NCBI GenBank assembly: GCA_044226195.1
Contig: JBGAHO010000010.1
Coordinates: forward strand, 28,836 to 92,835
DNA: 64,000 nucleotides
Reading direction: 5' to 3'
DNA from: RPQJ01 sp044226195
Lineage (GTDB): Bacteria > Pseudomonadota > Gammaproteobacteria > Steroidobacterales > Steroidobacteraceae
The notes under the pieces are model-generated. The model did no database searches and was not told where the DNA came from. It saw nothing but the letters and a program-made list of their open reading frames with translations. Shown here piece by piece: positions 35,735 through 44,373 of this stretch. The translations under genes and the position numbers were made by a program. The stretch's first letter is position 1, and every line of letters begins with the position of its first letter.

Positions 35735-36739
35735 ATGGACGAGGTGCGCATCGCGGTCATCGGCGCGGGCATCGCAGGACTCACCTGCGCCGCCGAGCTG
35801 GCCCGCGCCGACGCGAAGGTCACGGTCTTCGAGCGCTCGCGCGGTCTCGGCGGCCGGCTCGCCACGCGCCGCAACGGCAACTTCGTGTTCGACCACGGCG
35901 CGCAGTACCTGACCGCGCGCAGTCGCCCGTTCCTGCGTTTCTCGGAGATCGCGGCCCGGGCGGGCGTGCTCGCCGACTGGCGCCCGCGCGTGCTGGAGGA
36001 CGGCCGCCCGCTCGGCGAACCCTTCGAGAACTGGCTGGTCGGCGCGCCCGGCATGAGCACGCTCGTGCGGCCGCTCACGCGCAACGTGGACCTGCAGTCC
36101 GGCGTCGCCGTGCACGAACTGCTGCAGGGTCAGCGCGGCTGGGAACTGCAGACGGATTCGGGCCGCCCGAACCGGGTGTTCAATGCCATCGTGGTCGCGG
36201 TGCCGGCACCGCAGGCGGTCTCGCTGCTCGGCCACCACGGCCGCGCGTTCCGCCACCTCACCGAGGTGCGCATGGCGCCGTGCTGGTCGGTGATGATGGC
36301 GTTCGAGCGCCCGCTGCCGGTGGCGGGCGACGCGTACCGCTGGACCCGCGGACCGCTCAACTGGGCGGCGTGCAATTCGACCAAGTCCGGGCGACCGGCC
36401 GAACCGCAGGCCTGGGTCGTGCACGCCGCGCCGCAGTGGTCGCGCGAGCACATCGAGGCCGATGCCCGCGAGGCGGCGGGACTGCTGCTGCACGAACTGG
36501 CAGAAGCGCTGGGGTGCGAGTTGCCCACGCCGGTGCACCTCGAGGCGCACCGCTGGCGCCACGCACTGGTCGAGCAGCCGCTCGGCCTGCCCTGCCTGAT
36601 CGACGAAGAGATCGCAGCGGGCGCGTGCGGGGATTGGTGCATCGCGCCACGCGTCGAGGCCGCTTTCGAGAGCGGGCGCTCGCTCGCGCATTCCGTGCTG
36701 TCCATGGTCGGCCTGTCCGCGCCGGCCACGCGCCGCTGA
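35735..36739 (+). CDS. FAD-dependent amine oxidase/renalase-like oxidoreductase
   Basis: FAD flavoprotein, 334 residues, of the NAD(P)/FAD oxidoreductase (renalase/MAO-like) group. The Rossmann motif VIGAGIAGLTCA is at residues 8-19, and RGLGGRLATRR follows near 36. The C-terminal FAD-contact segment CGDWCIAPRVEAAFESG lies near 305-321. Divergent from the TPP enzyme with a short (119-base) gap. The substrate is unknown. Confidence 0.83.
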   Translation: MDEVRIAVIGAGIAGLTCAAELARADAKVTVFERSRGLGGRLATRRNGNFVFDHGAQYLTARSRPFLRFSEIAARAGVLADWRPRVLEDGRPLGEPFENWLVGAPGMSTLVRPLTRNVDLQSGVAVHELLQGQRGWELQTDSGRPNRVFNAIVVAVPAPQAVSLLGHHGRAFRHLTEVRMAPCWSVMMAFERPLPVAGDAYRWTRGPLNWAACNSTKSGRPAEPQAWVVHAAPQWSREHIEADAREAAGLLLHELAEALGCELPTPVHLEAHRWRHALVEQPLGLPCLIDEEIAAGACGDWCIAPRVEAAFESGRSLAHSVLSMVGLSAPATRR

Positions 36740-36743
36740 GGTC

Positions 36744-37736
36744 TCAGCCGCGCGGTTCCTGGTCGCGGCGGATCCGCGGTCGCATCAGCCGCAGGCGCGC
36801 GCCATCGAGCGCGAACGTCTCGAACGAGCCCCACAGTGCCACGGCGAACAGCAGCGGGATGATCTCGAAGATCACCCGGTACATCAGCACCGAGGCCAGC
36901 AACTGCTCGGGGGGCACGTCGGGGAGCAGCACCAGCATCACCGACTCGATCACGCCGAGCCCCGCCGGCACGTGGCTCACGATGCCGACCAGCACGCTCG
37001 CGAGGTAGACGGCGAGGAACGGCAGGTAGGCGAGCTGCACCGAGTCGGGCAGCAGCAGGTACAGCACGGACGACACCAGCAACACGTCCGCCACGCCGAC
37101 GAGGTACTGCAACGCGGTCATCGCGGGCGTCGGCAGGTTGAACGACCAGCCGCGGATGCGCACCGGTGCGCGCCGGAACGCCACCAGCAGCATGTAGCCG
37201 AAGTCCTTCGCGAGGCCAATGCAGCCGAGCACTACCAGCCATTCGGCGGACACGCGGAACAGCGGCGCCAGCCGCTCGGCCGCCAGCACCAGCGACACGT
37301 CGAGCAGCAGGCCGACCGCGAGGCCGTAGGCGAGGTTGCACATCAGCACCGTGGCGCCGACTTCCATCGCGCTGAAGCCGGCCGGCGAGTACATGCGATA
37401 GCGGATCGCCCCGCCGCTCAGCATCGCCTGGCCGATCGCGTGGCCGAGCGGAAAGGCGATCAGCGCGGTCACGATGGGCTTGGCGCGGCCGACCTCGCCC
37501 TTCACGTAGCGCACGACCGCCCACTCGTAGAATGCGAGCACGGTGAACGCGCCAGCCGCGCACCCTGCGGCCAGCAGCAAGGTGTCGAGTGGCGTCGCGC
37601 GCATGCGCTCGAGCACGTCGACGAGGCGGATGTGCTGGAAGGTCCGGTACAACACCCACAACGCGAGGCTGCCGATCAGCAGGCTGACGGCAATACCGGC
37701 GATCGTCCGGATTCTCTGGCGGCGGGCTTCGGGCAT
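36744..37736 (-). CDS. UPF0104/LPG-synthase-type multispan membrane protein
   Basis: Predicted integral membrane protein of 330 residues with eight or so spans, of the lysylphosphatidylglycerol-synthase/UPF0104 (flippase-like) family. Identifying segments are GHAIGQAMLSGGAIRYRMY (near 95) and HVPAGLGVIESVMLVLLP (near 255). It lacks the soluble aminoacyl-transferase domain of MprF, so lipid flipping is more likely than synthesis. It converges on the flavoprotein gene with a four-base gap. Confidence 0.82.
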   Translation of the reverse strand: MPEARRQRIRTIAGIAVSLLIGSLALWVLYRTFQHIRLVDVLERMRATPLDTLLLAAGCAAGAFTVLAFYEWAVVRYVKGEVGRAKPIVTALIAFPLGHAIGQAMLSGGAIRYRMYSPAGFSAMEVGATVLMCNLAYGLAVGLLLDVSLVLAAERLAPLFRVSAEWLVVLGCIGLAKDFGYMLLVAFRRAPVRIRGWSFNLPTPAMTALQYLVGVADVLLVSSVLYLLLPDSVQLAYLPFLAVYLASVLVGIVSHVPAGLGVIESVMLVLLPDVPPEQLLASVLMYRVIFEIIPLLFAVALWGSFETFALDGARLRLMRPRIRRDQEPRG

Positions 37737-37804
37737 CTGCGAATTCTAGGGAACGGCGTCGAGGGTCATCTCAGAGGATCCCGCAGCCGGTCGTTTGCTA
37801 TAAA

Positions 37805-37823
37805 GCGAATGATTCTCATTACG
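37805..37823. promoter_or_regulatory. Fur-box-like site upstream of the HiPIP gene
   Basis: GCGAATGATTCTCATTACG contains the perfect AATGA-TTC-TCATT palindrome, close to the core of the Fur box. It lies 116 bases before the HiPIP start and 69 bases beyond the start of the divergent UPF0104 gene, so either could be iron-regulated. A weaker related core occurs at 32762-32774. Confidence 0.55.
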
Positions 37824-37938
37824 ACATTTATTTTCGTGTGATTGAAACATTCCCCGCGCGCGCTGTCGAATGCGCATAAGAGCCCGCGTCGATTTAAGAT
37901 ATCGGCGCCGTCCGTTGGCCCAACTGGAGATTCACTCG

Positions 37939-38268
37939 ATGTCCGAAAAAACGATTGCTCGTCGCTCCCTGCTGAAGGGCGCACTTCTCGGCGCCGCTGC
38001 CGTGCCCATGACCGCACTGCTCGGACGGGCCGAAGCGGCGGCTGGCAAGGTCGACCCGAACGAGCCGCAGGCGAAGTCGCTCGGCTACGTCGAAGACGCC
38101 GCCAAGGTCGATGCGAAGGCCAACCCGAACTACAAGCCGGGCCAGGCTTGCTCGAACTGCCTGCAGTCGACCGGCAAGCCGGGCGATGCGGCGGTGCCGT
38201 GCAACATCTTCGCGCAGCGCCTCGTCAACGCGAAGGGCTGGTGCAAGGTCTACGTGAAGCGCCCGTAA
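37939..38268 (+). CDS. High-potential iron-sulfur protein (Tat-exported)
   Basis: Periplasmic 4Fe-4S electron carrier of 109 residues. The signal peptide has the twin-arginine motif (Arg8-Arg9, RRSLLKG) and a hydrophobic core, ending near residue 34. Cluster ligands are Cys71, Cys74, Cys88 and Cys102 (CSNC...C...C). ATG 37939 has GGAG 9 bases upstream. HiPIPs carry electrons from the bc1 complex or similar in Gammaproteobacteria. It may be iron-regulated through the upstream Fur-like box. Followed by a strong terminator. Confidence 0.93.
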   Translation: MSEKTIARRSLLKGALLGAAAVPMTALLGRAEAAAGKVDPNEPQAKSLGYVEDAAKVDAKANPNYKPGQACSNCLQSTGKPGDAAVPCNIFAQRLVNAKGWCKVYVKRP

Positions 38269-38296
38269 TCGCGGCTGCGACTTCACTCGACTGACG

Positions 38297-38335
38297 ACGG
38301 CGCGATCGGGCTCCCCGGTCGCGCCGTTTTCTTTT
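38297..38335 (+). terminator. Rho-independent terminator after HiPIP
   Basis: ACGGCGCGA (38297-38305) pairs exactly with TCGCGCCGT (38319-38327), with further pairing in the loop, and is followed by TTTCTTTT. It separates the HiPIP gene from the phosphorylase. Confidence 0.9.
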
Positions 38336-38348
38336 CCAGGAGCCGACC

Positions 38349-40883
38349 ATGAGCGAGACCGTGGCCCCGGAGTTCGGCAGCGCATTGCCCGCGCCGCTGC
38401 AGCCGATCGCCCGACTCGCGCTCAACCTGCGCTGGGTGTGGAACCACGCGACCGATCGCGTGTGGGAGGCCCTCGCGCCCGACGTCTGGCAGCAGACGGC
38501 CAACCCGGTGCTCGTGCTGCAGAACACGCCGCAGAGCCGGCTCGAGGAACTCGCGCAGAACGCGGAATTCGTCGAGCGCGTGCGCCAGCTCGACCGCTCG
38601 CTCGCCGAGTACCTCGGTCGCCCGAGCTGGTTCCAGCACACGGCCGCCGACGCCGAACGGCCGCTGCACATAGCCTACTTCAGCATGGAGTACGGACTCA
38701 CCGACGCGCTGCCTCTCTACTCCGGCGGCCTCGGCGTGCTCGCGGGCGACCACCTGAAGACGGCGAGCGACCTCGGCATCCCGCTGACCGCCGTCGGGCT
38801 GTTCTACCGCCAGGGCTATTTCCGCCAGATGCTCGACGCCTCGGGCGTGCAGCTCGAGATCCACGCGTCGAATTCGCCGCACTCCCTGCCCGTGCAGCTG
38901 GTGACGGACGACGAAGGCATGCCCCTGCGCGTGTCGATCGAGCTGCCCGGCCGCCCGCTGCGCCTGCGGCTGTGGCGGGCGCAAGTCGGTCGCGTCGACC
39001 TCTACCTGCTCGACAGCGACGACCCGCTCAACTCGCCGTTCGACCGGGCGATCACCGCGCAGCTGTACGGCGGCGACGGCGAGACGCGCTTCATGCAGGA
39101 GATCGTGCTCGGCATCGGCGGCTGGCGGGCGCTGCGCGCCCTCGGCATCGAAGCCGACGTCTGCCACCTCAACGAAGGGCACGCAGCCCTGGCCACGCTC
39201 GAACGGGCGCGGATGTTCGCCGACGAGCAGCGCTGCGACTTCTTCACCGCGCTGTGGGCCACCCGCGCGGGCAACGTGTTCACCACGCACACGCCGGTCG
39301 CCGCAGCGTTCGACACCTTCGCACTGCCGCTGCTCGTGAAGTACAGCGCCGAATACGTCGGTCACGTCGGCATCAAGCCGCAGCAGCTGCTCGCGCTCGG
39401 CCGCCGCGACCCGAACGACGACGCCGAGCCGTTCAACATGGCGTACCTCGCCGCGCGCACCTGCGGCACGATCAACGGCGTCAGCGAGCTGCACGGGCGC
39501 GTGAGCCGGCGCATCTTCGCGTCGCTGTTCGACCGCTGGCCCGAGCACGAGGTGCCGGTCACGCACGTCACCAATGCCGTGCACGTGCCGTCGTGGGACT
39601 CGCCCTGGGCCGACCGGATGTGGACGGAAGCCTGCGGCAAGGAACGCTGGCTGGGCGATCCCGAGCGGCTCAGCGCGGCCGTCGCGCGGCTGACGGACGC
39701 GCAGCTCTGGGAATTCCGCGGCATGGAGCGACGCGACCTCGTCGAGTACGCCCGACGCCGCCTCGTCCGCCAGTACAGCCAGCGCGGCGCCAACGCCGAG
39801 ATGCTCGGCCTGGTGCGCGGCGCGCTCGATCCCAACGTGCTGACCATCGGTTTTGCGAGGCGTTTCACCGAGTACAAGCGGCCGACGCTCCTGCTGTCGC
39901 AGCCGGAACGCCTCGCTCGCCTGCTCACGAGCGCCGAGCGGCCTGTGCAGCTGATCATCGCCGGCAAGGCGCACCCACGCGACGCGCAGGGCCACGACGA
40001 CGTTGCGCGCTGGGCCGCGTTCGTCCAGCGCCTCGACGTGCGAACACGCGCGGTGTTCCTCGAGGACTACGACATGGCGCTGGCCGAGGAACTGATCCAG
40101 GGCGTAGACGTGTGGATCAACACGCCGCGCCGCCCATGGGAGGCGAGCGGCACCAGCGGCATGAAGGTGCTGGTGAACGGCGGGCTCAACCTGTCTGAAC
40201 TCGATGGCTGGTGGGCCGAGGCGTATTCGCCGGAGCTCGGCTGGGCGCTCGGCGATGGCCTGGAGCACGCGGATGCAGCGGCATGCGATGCGCAGGAAGC
40301 CGAGCAGTTGTTCACGATCCTCGAGCGCGAGGTGGTGCCGCAGTTCTACGCGCGCGACTCGTCCGGCATCCCGACCGAGTGGGTCGCGCGCATCCGCGCG
40401 TCGCTCGCGCGCCTGACGCCTCGCTTCAGCAGCAACCGCATGCTGGCCGAGTACCTCGACCGCCTGTACCTGCCGGCCGCCGACGCAATCGGCGCGCGCA
40501 CCGCCGCCGGCCTCGGCCTGGCCCGCGAGCTCGACGCGTGGGCGCGCGACGTGCGCCGGCACTGGCCCGAGATCCACTGGGGCAACGTCGAGGTGACGAG
40601 CTCGGGCGGCACGCACTCGTTCCGCGCACAGGTGATGCTCGGCGCGCTCTCCCCCGATGCCGTGCGCGTGCAGCTCTATGCGGAGCCGGTCGACGGCCTC
40701 CCGGGCGAATGTCGCGAGATGAAGCCCGCGCAGTCCCTGGCCGGCACCTCGGGCGGCTACGTATTCGCGGCGCAGGTCGCGACGCCGCGCCCCGCCAGCC
40801 ACTACACGCCCCGGGTCGTGCCCTGGCACCCGGCCGCCCGCATCCCGGCCGAACTGCCGCTGATCTGCTGGTACCCCCGCTGA
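38349..40883 (+). CDS. Alpha-glucan phosphorylase (GT35)
   Basis: PLP-dependent phosphorylase releasing glucose-1-phosphate from alpha-glucans, 844 residues, of the short AgpA-like subgroup common in bacteria and archaea. The PLP-binding Lys606 lies in GTSGMKVLVNGG. Other family marks are YFSMEYGLTDALPLYSGGLG (near 105), HLNEGHAAL (near 275) and FARRFTEYKRPTLL (near 500). It has an N-terminal DUF3417-type region. No glycogen synthase or branching enzyme is in the window. Confidence 0.93.
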   Translation: MSETVAPEFGSALPAPLQPIARLALNLRWVWNHATDRVWEALAPDVWQQTANPVLVLQNTPQSRLEELAQNAEFVERVRQLDRSLAEYLGRPSWFQHTAADAERPLHIAYFSMEYGLTDALPLYSGGLGVLAGDHLKTASDLGIPLTAVGLFYRQGYFRQMLDASGVQLEIHASNSPHSLPVQLVTDDEGMPLRVSIELPGRPLRLRLWRAQVGRVDLYLLDSDDPLNSPFDRAITAQLYGGDGETRFMQEIVLGIGGWRALRALGIEADVCHLNEGHAALATLERARMFADEQRCDFFTALWATRAGNVFTTHTPVAAAFDTFALPLLVKYSAEYVGHVGIKPQQLLALGRRDPNDDAEPFNMAYLAARTCGTINGVSELHGRVSRRIFASLFDRWPEHEVPVTHVTNAVHVPSWDSPWADRMWTEACGKERWLGDPERLSAAVARLTDAQLWEFRGMERRDLVEYARRRLVRQYSQRGANAEMLGLVRGALDPNVLTIGFARRFTEYKRPTLLLSQPERLARLLTSAERPVQLIIAGKAHPRDAQGHDDVARWAAFVQRLDVRTRAVFLEDYDMALAEELIQGVDVWINTPRRPWEASGTSGMKVLVNGGLNLSELDGWWAEAYSPELGWALGDGLEHADAAACDAQEAEQLFTILEREVVPQFYARDSSGIPTEWVARIRASLARLTPRFSSNRMLAEYLDRLYLPAADAIGARTAAGLGLARELDAWARDVRRHWPEIHWGNVEVTSSGGTHSFRAQVMLGALSPDAVRVQLYAEPVDGLPGECREMKPAQSLAGTSGGYVFAAQVATPRPASHYTPRVVPWHPAARIPAELPLICWYPR

Positions 40884-40888
40884 CCCCC

Positions 40889-40917
40889 CTTGAAACCCTC
40901 CGGGCCGCTCGCATCTA
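40889..40917 (+). promoter_or_regulatory. Sigma-32 (RpoH) type promoter of hsp20
   Basis: CTTGAAA (40889-40895) and CTCGCATCTA (40908-40917), separated by 12 bases, match the heat-shock consensus CTTGAAA-N11-15-CCCCATNT. It lies about 50 bases before the Hsp20 ATG, so heat-inducible expression is expected. Confidence 0.75.
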
Positions 40918-40967
40918 GGCGGGCATCAGGGGATTGCAGGGGCAATCCCGGGCAGGAGGTAACGACC

Positions 40968-41411
40968 ATGCGTGTGATTCACTGGGAACCGTTCCGCGAC
41001 CTGGACGACATCTTCGACCGCTTCTTCGCCGACACGGTGCGGCGCCAGGCGCGTCCGGCCGGTCAGGCGAACCCCACCTACGACTGGGCCCCGGTCGCCG
41101 ACGTGACCGAGACCGACACCGAGTACCTGATCAAGGCCGAGCTGCCGGAAGTCCGCAAGGAAGACCTGAGCCTCACCGTGCAGGACGGCGTGCTGACGCT
41201 CTCGGGCGAGCGCAAGCAGGAGAAGGCCGCCGACGGCGAGAAGGTGCATCGGATCGAGCGCTTCTACGGCACGTTCGCGCGGCGCTTCTCGCTGCCGGAG
41301 AACGTGGACGAGCAGGCGATCCGCGCCGAGAGCCGCGACGGCGTGGTGCTGATCCACCTGCCGAAGCAGAAGGTCGTGCAGCCGCAGCCGCGGCAGATCA
41401 CGATCCAGTGA
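40968..41411 (+). CDS. Small heat-shock protein Hsp20
   Basis: ATP-independent holdase of the alpha-crystallin family, 147 residues. ATG 40968 has AGGAGGT seven bases upstream. The alpha-crystallin domain covers ADVTETDTEYLIKAELPEV to RRFSLPENVD, with the GVLTLSGERK strand, and the C-terminal tail has the ITIQ extension. It opens with MRVIHWEPFRDLD, usual for the class. Confidence 0.94.
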   Translation: MRVIHWEPFRDLDDIFDRFFADTVRRQARPAGQANPTYDWAPVADVTETDTEYLIKAELPEVRKEDLSLTVQDGVLTLSGERKQEKAADGEKVHRIERFYGTFARRFSLPENVDEQAIRAESRDGVVLIHLPKQKVVQPQPRQITIQ

Positions 41412-41533
41412 GCACGGACCACGCGTGATCGATCGCGGACGGGGCGGCCCTCGCCCCGTCCGCTGGTCGCTGCGCGTGCGCCGCCGCATAATTGCGCCTC
41501 GGCCGGACGGTCCGGCCCGCTCGAGGCGATCCC

Positions 41534-42019
41534 ATGACGATTCCCAAGGCTACGGCCGATCTCTGTGACCAGCACGGCGACACCGTGCAGGTCTGCGAAC
41601 CCATCTTCCAGTCCTTCGGTGCGCGCCGCGCGTTCAGCGGCCGGGTGAGCACCGTGCGCTGCTTCGAGGACAACTCGTTGGTGAAGGCCGCGGTCGAGAG
41701 TCCGGGCGACGGCAAGGTGCTGGTCGTCGATGGCGGCGGCTCGCGACGGCGCGCGCTGGTCGGCGGCAACCTCGGCGTCGCGGCCGTGAAGAACGGCTGG
41801 GCCGGCATCATCATCCACGGCTGCATCCGCGACAGCGCCGAGATCGCGCCGCTCGCCATCGGCATCCGCGCGCTGGGCACCATGCCATTGCGCAGCGAAA
41901 AGCGCGGTGAAGGCGAGCGCGACGTGCCCGTGCGCTTCGCGGGTGTCACATTCCGTCCCGGCGACTGGGTCTGCGCGGACGAGGACGGCATCGTGCTGTC
42001 GCACGTGCCGCTCACCTGA
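41534..42019 (+). CDS. rraA: RraA-family protein (regulator of RNase E activity)
   Basis: 161-residue protein of the RraA/methyltransferase-like fold. In E. coli RraA binds RNase E and reduces its activity; distant members are HMG/CHA aldolases. LVVDGGGSRRRALVGGNL, GWAGIIIHGCIRDSAEI and ADEDGIVLS fit the short gammaproteobacterial RraA. ATG 41534 with GAGG upstream. Followed after seven bases by yggX. Confidence 0.9.
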   Translation: MTIPKATADLCDQHGDTVQVCEPIFQSFGARRAFSGRVSTVRCFEDNSLVKAAVESPGDGKVLVVDGGGSRRRALVGGNLGVAAVKNGWAGIIIHGCIRDSAEIAPLAIGIRALGTMPLRSEKRGEGERDVPVRFAGVTFRPGDWVCADEDGIVLSHVPLT

Positions 42020-42026
42020 GGCCGCC

Positions 42027-42308
42027 ATGTCCCGCACCATCTTCTGCGCCTACCTCCAGCGCGAGGCCCCCGGCCTCGAGCGCCTGCCCTACCCAGGCGA
42101 GATCGGCAAGCGCATCTACGAGCAGATCTCGGCCGAAGCCTGGCAGGCATGGCTCAAGCACCAGACCATGCTGCTGAACGAGTACCGTCTCACGCCGATC
42201 GACCCGAAGTCCCGCAAGTTCCTGCTCGAGGAAATGGAGAAGTTCCTGTTCGCCGGCGGCTCGGACAAGCCGAAGGAATTCGTCGATCCCAACGCGCCGG
42301 GCGGCTGA
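42027..42308 (+). CDS. yggX: Oxidative damage protection protein YggX
   Basis: Small iron-trafficking protein, 93 residues. MSRTIFCAYLQREAPGLE with the N-terminal Cys7, and EAWQAWLKHQTMLLNEYRL, are diagnostic. It protects Fe-S clusters from oxidation in enterics, where it lies next to mutY. Here it converges on a DUF423-mutY cluster, a related neighbourhood with changed orientation. Confidence 0.95.
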   Translation: MSRTIFCAYLQREAPGLERLPYPGEIGKRIYEQISAEAWQAWLKHQTMLLNEYRLTPIDPKSRKFLLEEMEKFLFAGGSDKPKEFVDPNAPGG

Positions 42309-42321
42309 GCCCGGCGGCGCC

Positions 42322-42720
42322 TCAGCCGTCGCGTGCGCCACCGCGCGCATGCACGGCGAGCAAGGTCCACGCGATCATGAACGACAGGCCGCCGATCGGC
42401 GCGACCATGCCGAGCGCGCGCGGCGCGCCGGCCGTCATCAGGTAGATCGCGCCCGAGAAGCAGGCGATACCGAACGCCATCAGCGCGGCCGACGCACGCA
42501 GGGGGCGTGAGACCGGCCCGGCCTGGCCGATCAGGCCGACCAGCACCAGTCCGAGCGCGTGCAACAGGTGGTAGAGCACGCCGGTCTGGTAGCTCGCGAA
42601 CTGCCTCGGCTCGAGTCGGGCCGCCAGGAGGTGCGTGCCGAAGGCACCGAGGATCACGCCGAGCAGCATCAGCACCGCACCTGCGGTGATCCAGCGGCGC
42701 GCGAAGGGATTCAGGGTCAT
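42322..42720 (-). CDS. DUF423 family membrane protein
   Basis: Small integral membrane protein of 132 residues with four spans. GAFGTHLL, YQTGVLYHLLHALGL and FSGAIYLM are the DUF423 motifs. The start overlaps the mutY stop (ATGA), so they are co-translated. Function unknown. Confidence 0.9.
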   Translation of the reverse strand: MTLNPFARRWITAGAVLMLLGVILGAFGTHLLAARLEPRQFASYQTGVLYHLLHALGLVLVGLIGQAGPVSRPLRASAALMAFGIACFSGAIYLMTAGAPRALGMVAPIGGLSFMIAWTLLAVHARGGARDG

Positions 42721-43820
42721 CGTGGCTCCGGGTCGTACGGCGCGGCGTCGAGCGCCTGCGCGATCAGCGTGGCGATGGGCTTGGGCAGGCCGACCCGCGA
42801 CGGATTCTCGCGGTCGTACCAGCGATAGCGGTCGTCGTCGCGCAGCGATGCGGACTTGCCGAGGCAACGCACCACGAGCGGGCGCATCTCGTAGTCGAAG
42901 TGGCTGAAGGCGTGGCGCAACGGCTCGAGGCTGCGCGGCGCAGACGCCCCGGAGAGATGCTCGCGGCACCACTGCTGCGCGTGGCTGCGGGTCGGGAACT
43001 CGGGCAGCCCCCAGAGTCCGCCCCAGATGCCCGCGGGCGGGCGACGCTCCAGCAGCACGCGGTGCGTCCCGCGCATCGCGACCACCAGCCAGGCCTCGCG
43101 CTGCGGGCGCTTCGCGCGCTTGCGTGGCGCGGGCAACTGGTCCTGCAGGCTGTGCTCGCGCGCGTGGCAGTCGGCCACCACCGGACACAGCAGGCAGGCC
43201 GGGCGCGCGCGCGTGCACACCGTCGCGCCGAGATCCATGACGCCCTGCGTGTAGTCGGCATTGCGCTCGTGCGGCGTGCAGGCCTCGGCGAGCCGCCACA
43301 GGCGCTTCTCGACGACGGCATCCGCGGGATCGCCGTCGACGCCGAAGTAGCGCGTCAGCACGCGTTTGACGTTGCCGTCGAGGATCGCGTGGCGCTCGCC
43401 GCGCGAGAGCGACAGGATCGCGCCCGCGGTCGAGCGGCCGATGCCGGGCAGTGCGACGACCTCGTCGAGCGTGCACGGGAACTCGCCGCCGTGGCGCTTC
43501 ATCACGACCTGGGCCGCGCGGTGCAGGTTGCGCGCCCGAGCGTAGTAGCCGAGCCCGGACCATAGGTGCAGCACCTCGTCGAGCTTCGCTTCCGCGAGGC
43601 TCGCGAGGTCCGGGAAGCGCGTCATGAAGCGCTCGAAATAGCCGGCGACCGTGCCGACCTGGGTCTGCTGCAGCATGATCTCGGACACCCACACGCGGTA
43701 CGGCGTCGGGTCACGCTGCCAGGGCAGGTCCTTGCGACCGTCCGCGTCGAACCAGCGCAGCAGCGCGGGTGCGAAACGGTCGGCCGGGCCGCGCTCGGCC
43801 TCGGTCAGCTCAGCGGACAC
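42717..43820 (-). CDS. mutY: A/G-specific adenine DNA glycosylase
   Basis: Removes adenine mispaired with 8-oxoguanine. 367 residues from a GTG at 43820. The helix-hairpin-helix LPGIGRSTAG and catalytic Asp lie near residues 118-140, and the 4Fe-4S ligands C-x6-C-x2-C-x5-C (CTRARPACLLCPVVADC) near 199-215. The C-terminal NUDT-like domain recognises 8-oxoG. It overlaps the SRPBCC gene upstream by 11 bases. Confidence 0.95.
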   Translation of the reverse strand: MSAELTEAERGPADRFAPALLRWFDADGRKDLPWQRDPTPYRVWVSEIMLQQTQVGTVAGYFERFMTRFPDLASLAEAKLDEVLHLWSGLGYYARARNLHRAAQVVMKRHGGEFPCTLDEVVALPGIGRSTAGAILSLSRGERHAILDGNVKRVLTRYFGVDGDPADAVVEKRLWRLAEACTPHERNADYTQGVMDLGATVCTRARPACLLCPVVADCHAREHSLQDQLPAPRKRAKRPQREAWLVVAMRGTHRVLLERRPPAGIWGGLWGLPEFPTRSHAQQWCREHLSGASAPRSLEPLRHAFSHFDYEMRPLVVRCLGKSASLRDDDRYRWYDRENPSRVGLPKPIATLIAQALDAAPYDPEPR

Positions 43821-44373
43821 TGGCTTCGCGCTCCACGTTGCGGAACAGCGCCAGCGTCGAATCGCGCAACGCGCGGATGGCGAGGCCGTGGCCGACGAAG
43901 GACGGCACCCAGAAATCCGGCTGGAACTCGGCCTCGTAGTGGACGTGCGTGCCGTCGGGGGCGACCGTCCAGGTGGTGCGAGCGAGGCCGTGGCGCATGT
44001 CGCTCAATTCGGGGATGACGGTGGCCACCAGCAGCCCGGGCGAATGCTGGAACCGCTCGACGCGCTCGATCGAACGGCAGAAGAAGCCGGCGCAGGCCTC
44101 GATCTTCGTGCGCACGCGCAGCGAGGAATCGCTCTCGCGCGCCACGAGGTCCGCCTCGCGGATGCGCGGGTCGATGGTCGCGTAATGCCGGTAGTCCAGC
44201 AGCACGGATTCGATGCCCGCCGGTGCGGCGGCGAGCACCCCTTCGAACACCACTCGGAACGTGCCATTCGCGTACGTGACCTCGTTGGCGCGCACCTCGA
44301 GCGCGGACGCCGGGCCGGCGCCGACGAGCAGCGCCAACGCGAGCGCGCGCTCAGGAGCAGATGATCGGCGCAT
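43810..44373 (-). CDS. SRPBCC-like exported protein
   Basis: Predicted secreted protein of 187 residues from ATG 44373, with a signal peptide (ALALALLVGAGPASA). The body fits a START/SRPBCC lipid-binding fold (FQPDFWVPSFVGHGLAIRALRDST at the end). The gene overlaps the start of mutY and the end of the TPR gene upstream, so its start lies inside that coding sequence; an ATG further upstream would increase this overlap. Its ligand is unknown. Confidence 0.68.
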   Translation of the reverse strand: MRRSSAPERALALALLVGAGPASALEVRANEVTYANGTFRVVFEGVLAAAPAGIESVLLDYRHYATIDPRIREADLVARESDSSLRVRTKIEACAGFFCRSIERVERFQHSPGLLVATVIPELSDMRHGLARTTWTVAPDGTHVHYEAEFQPDFWVPSFVGHGLAIRALRDSTLALFRNVEREASVR

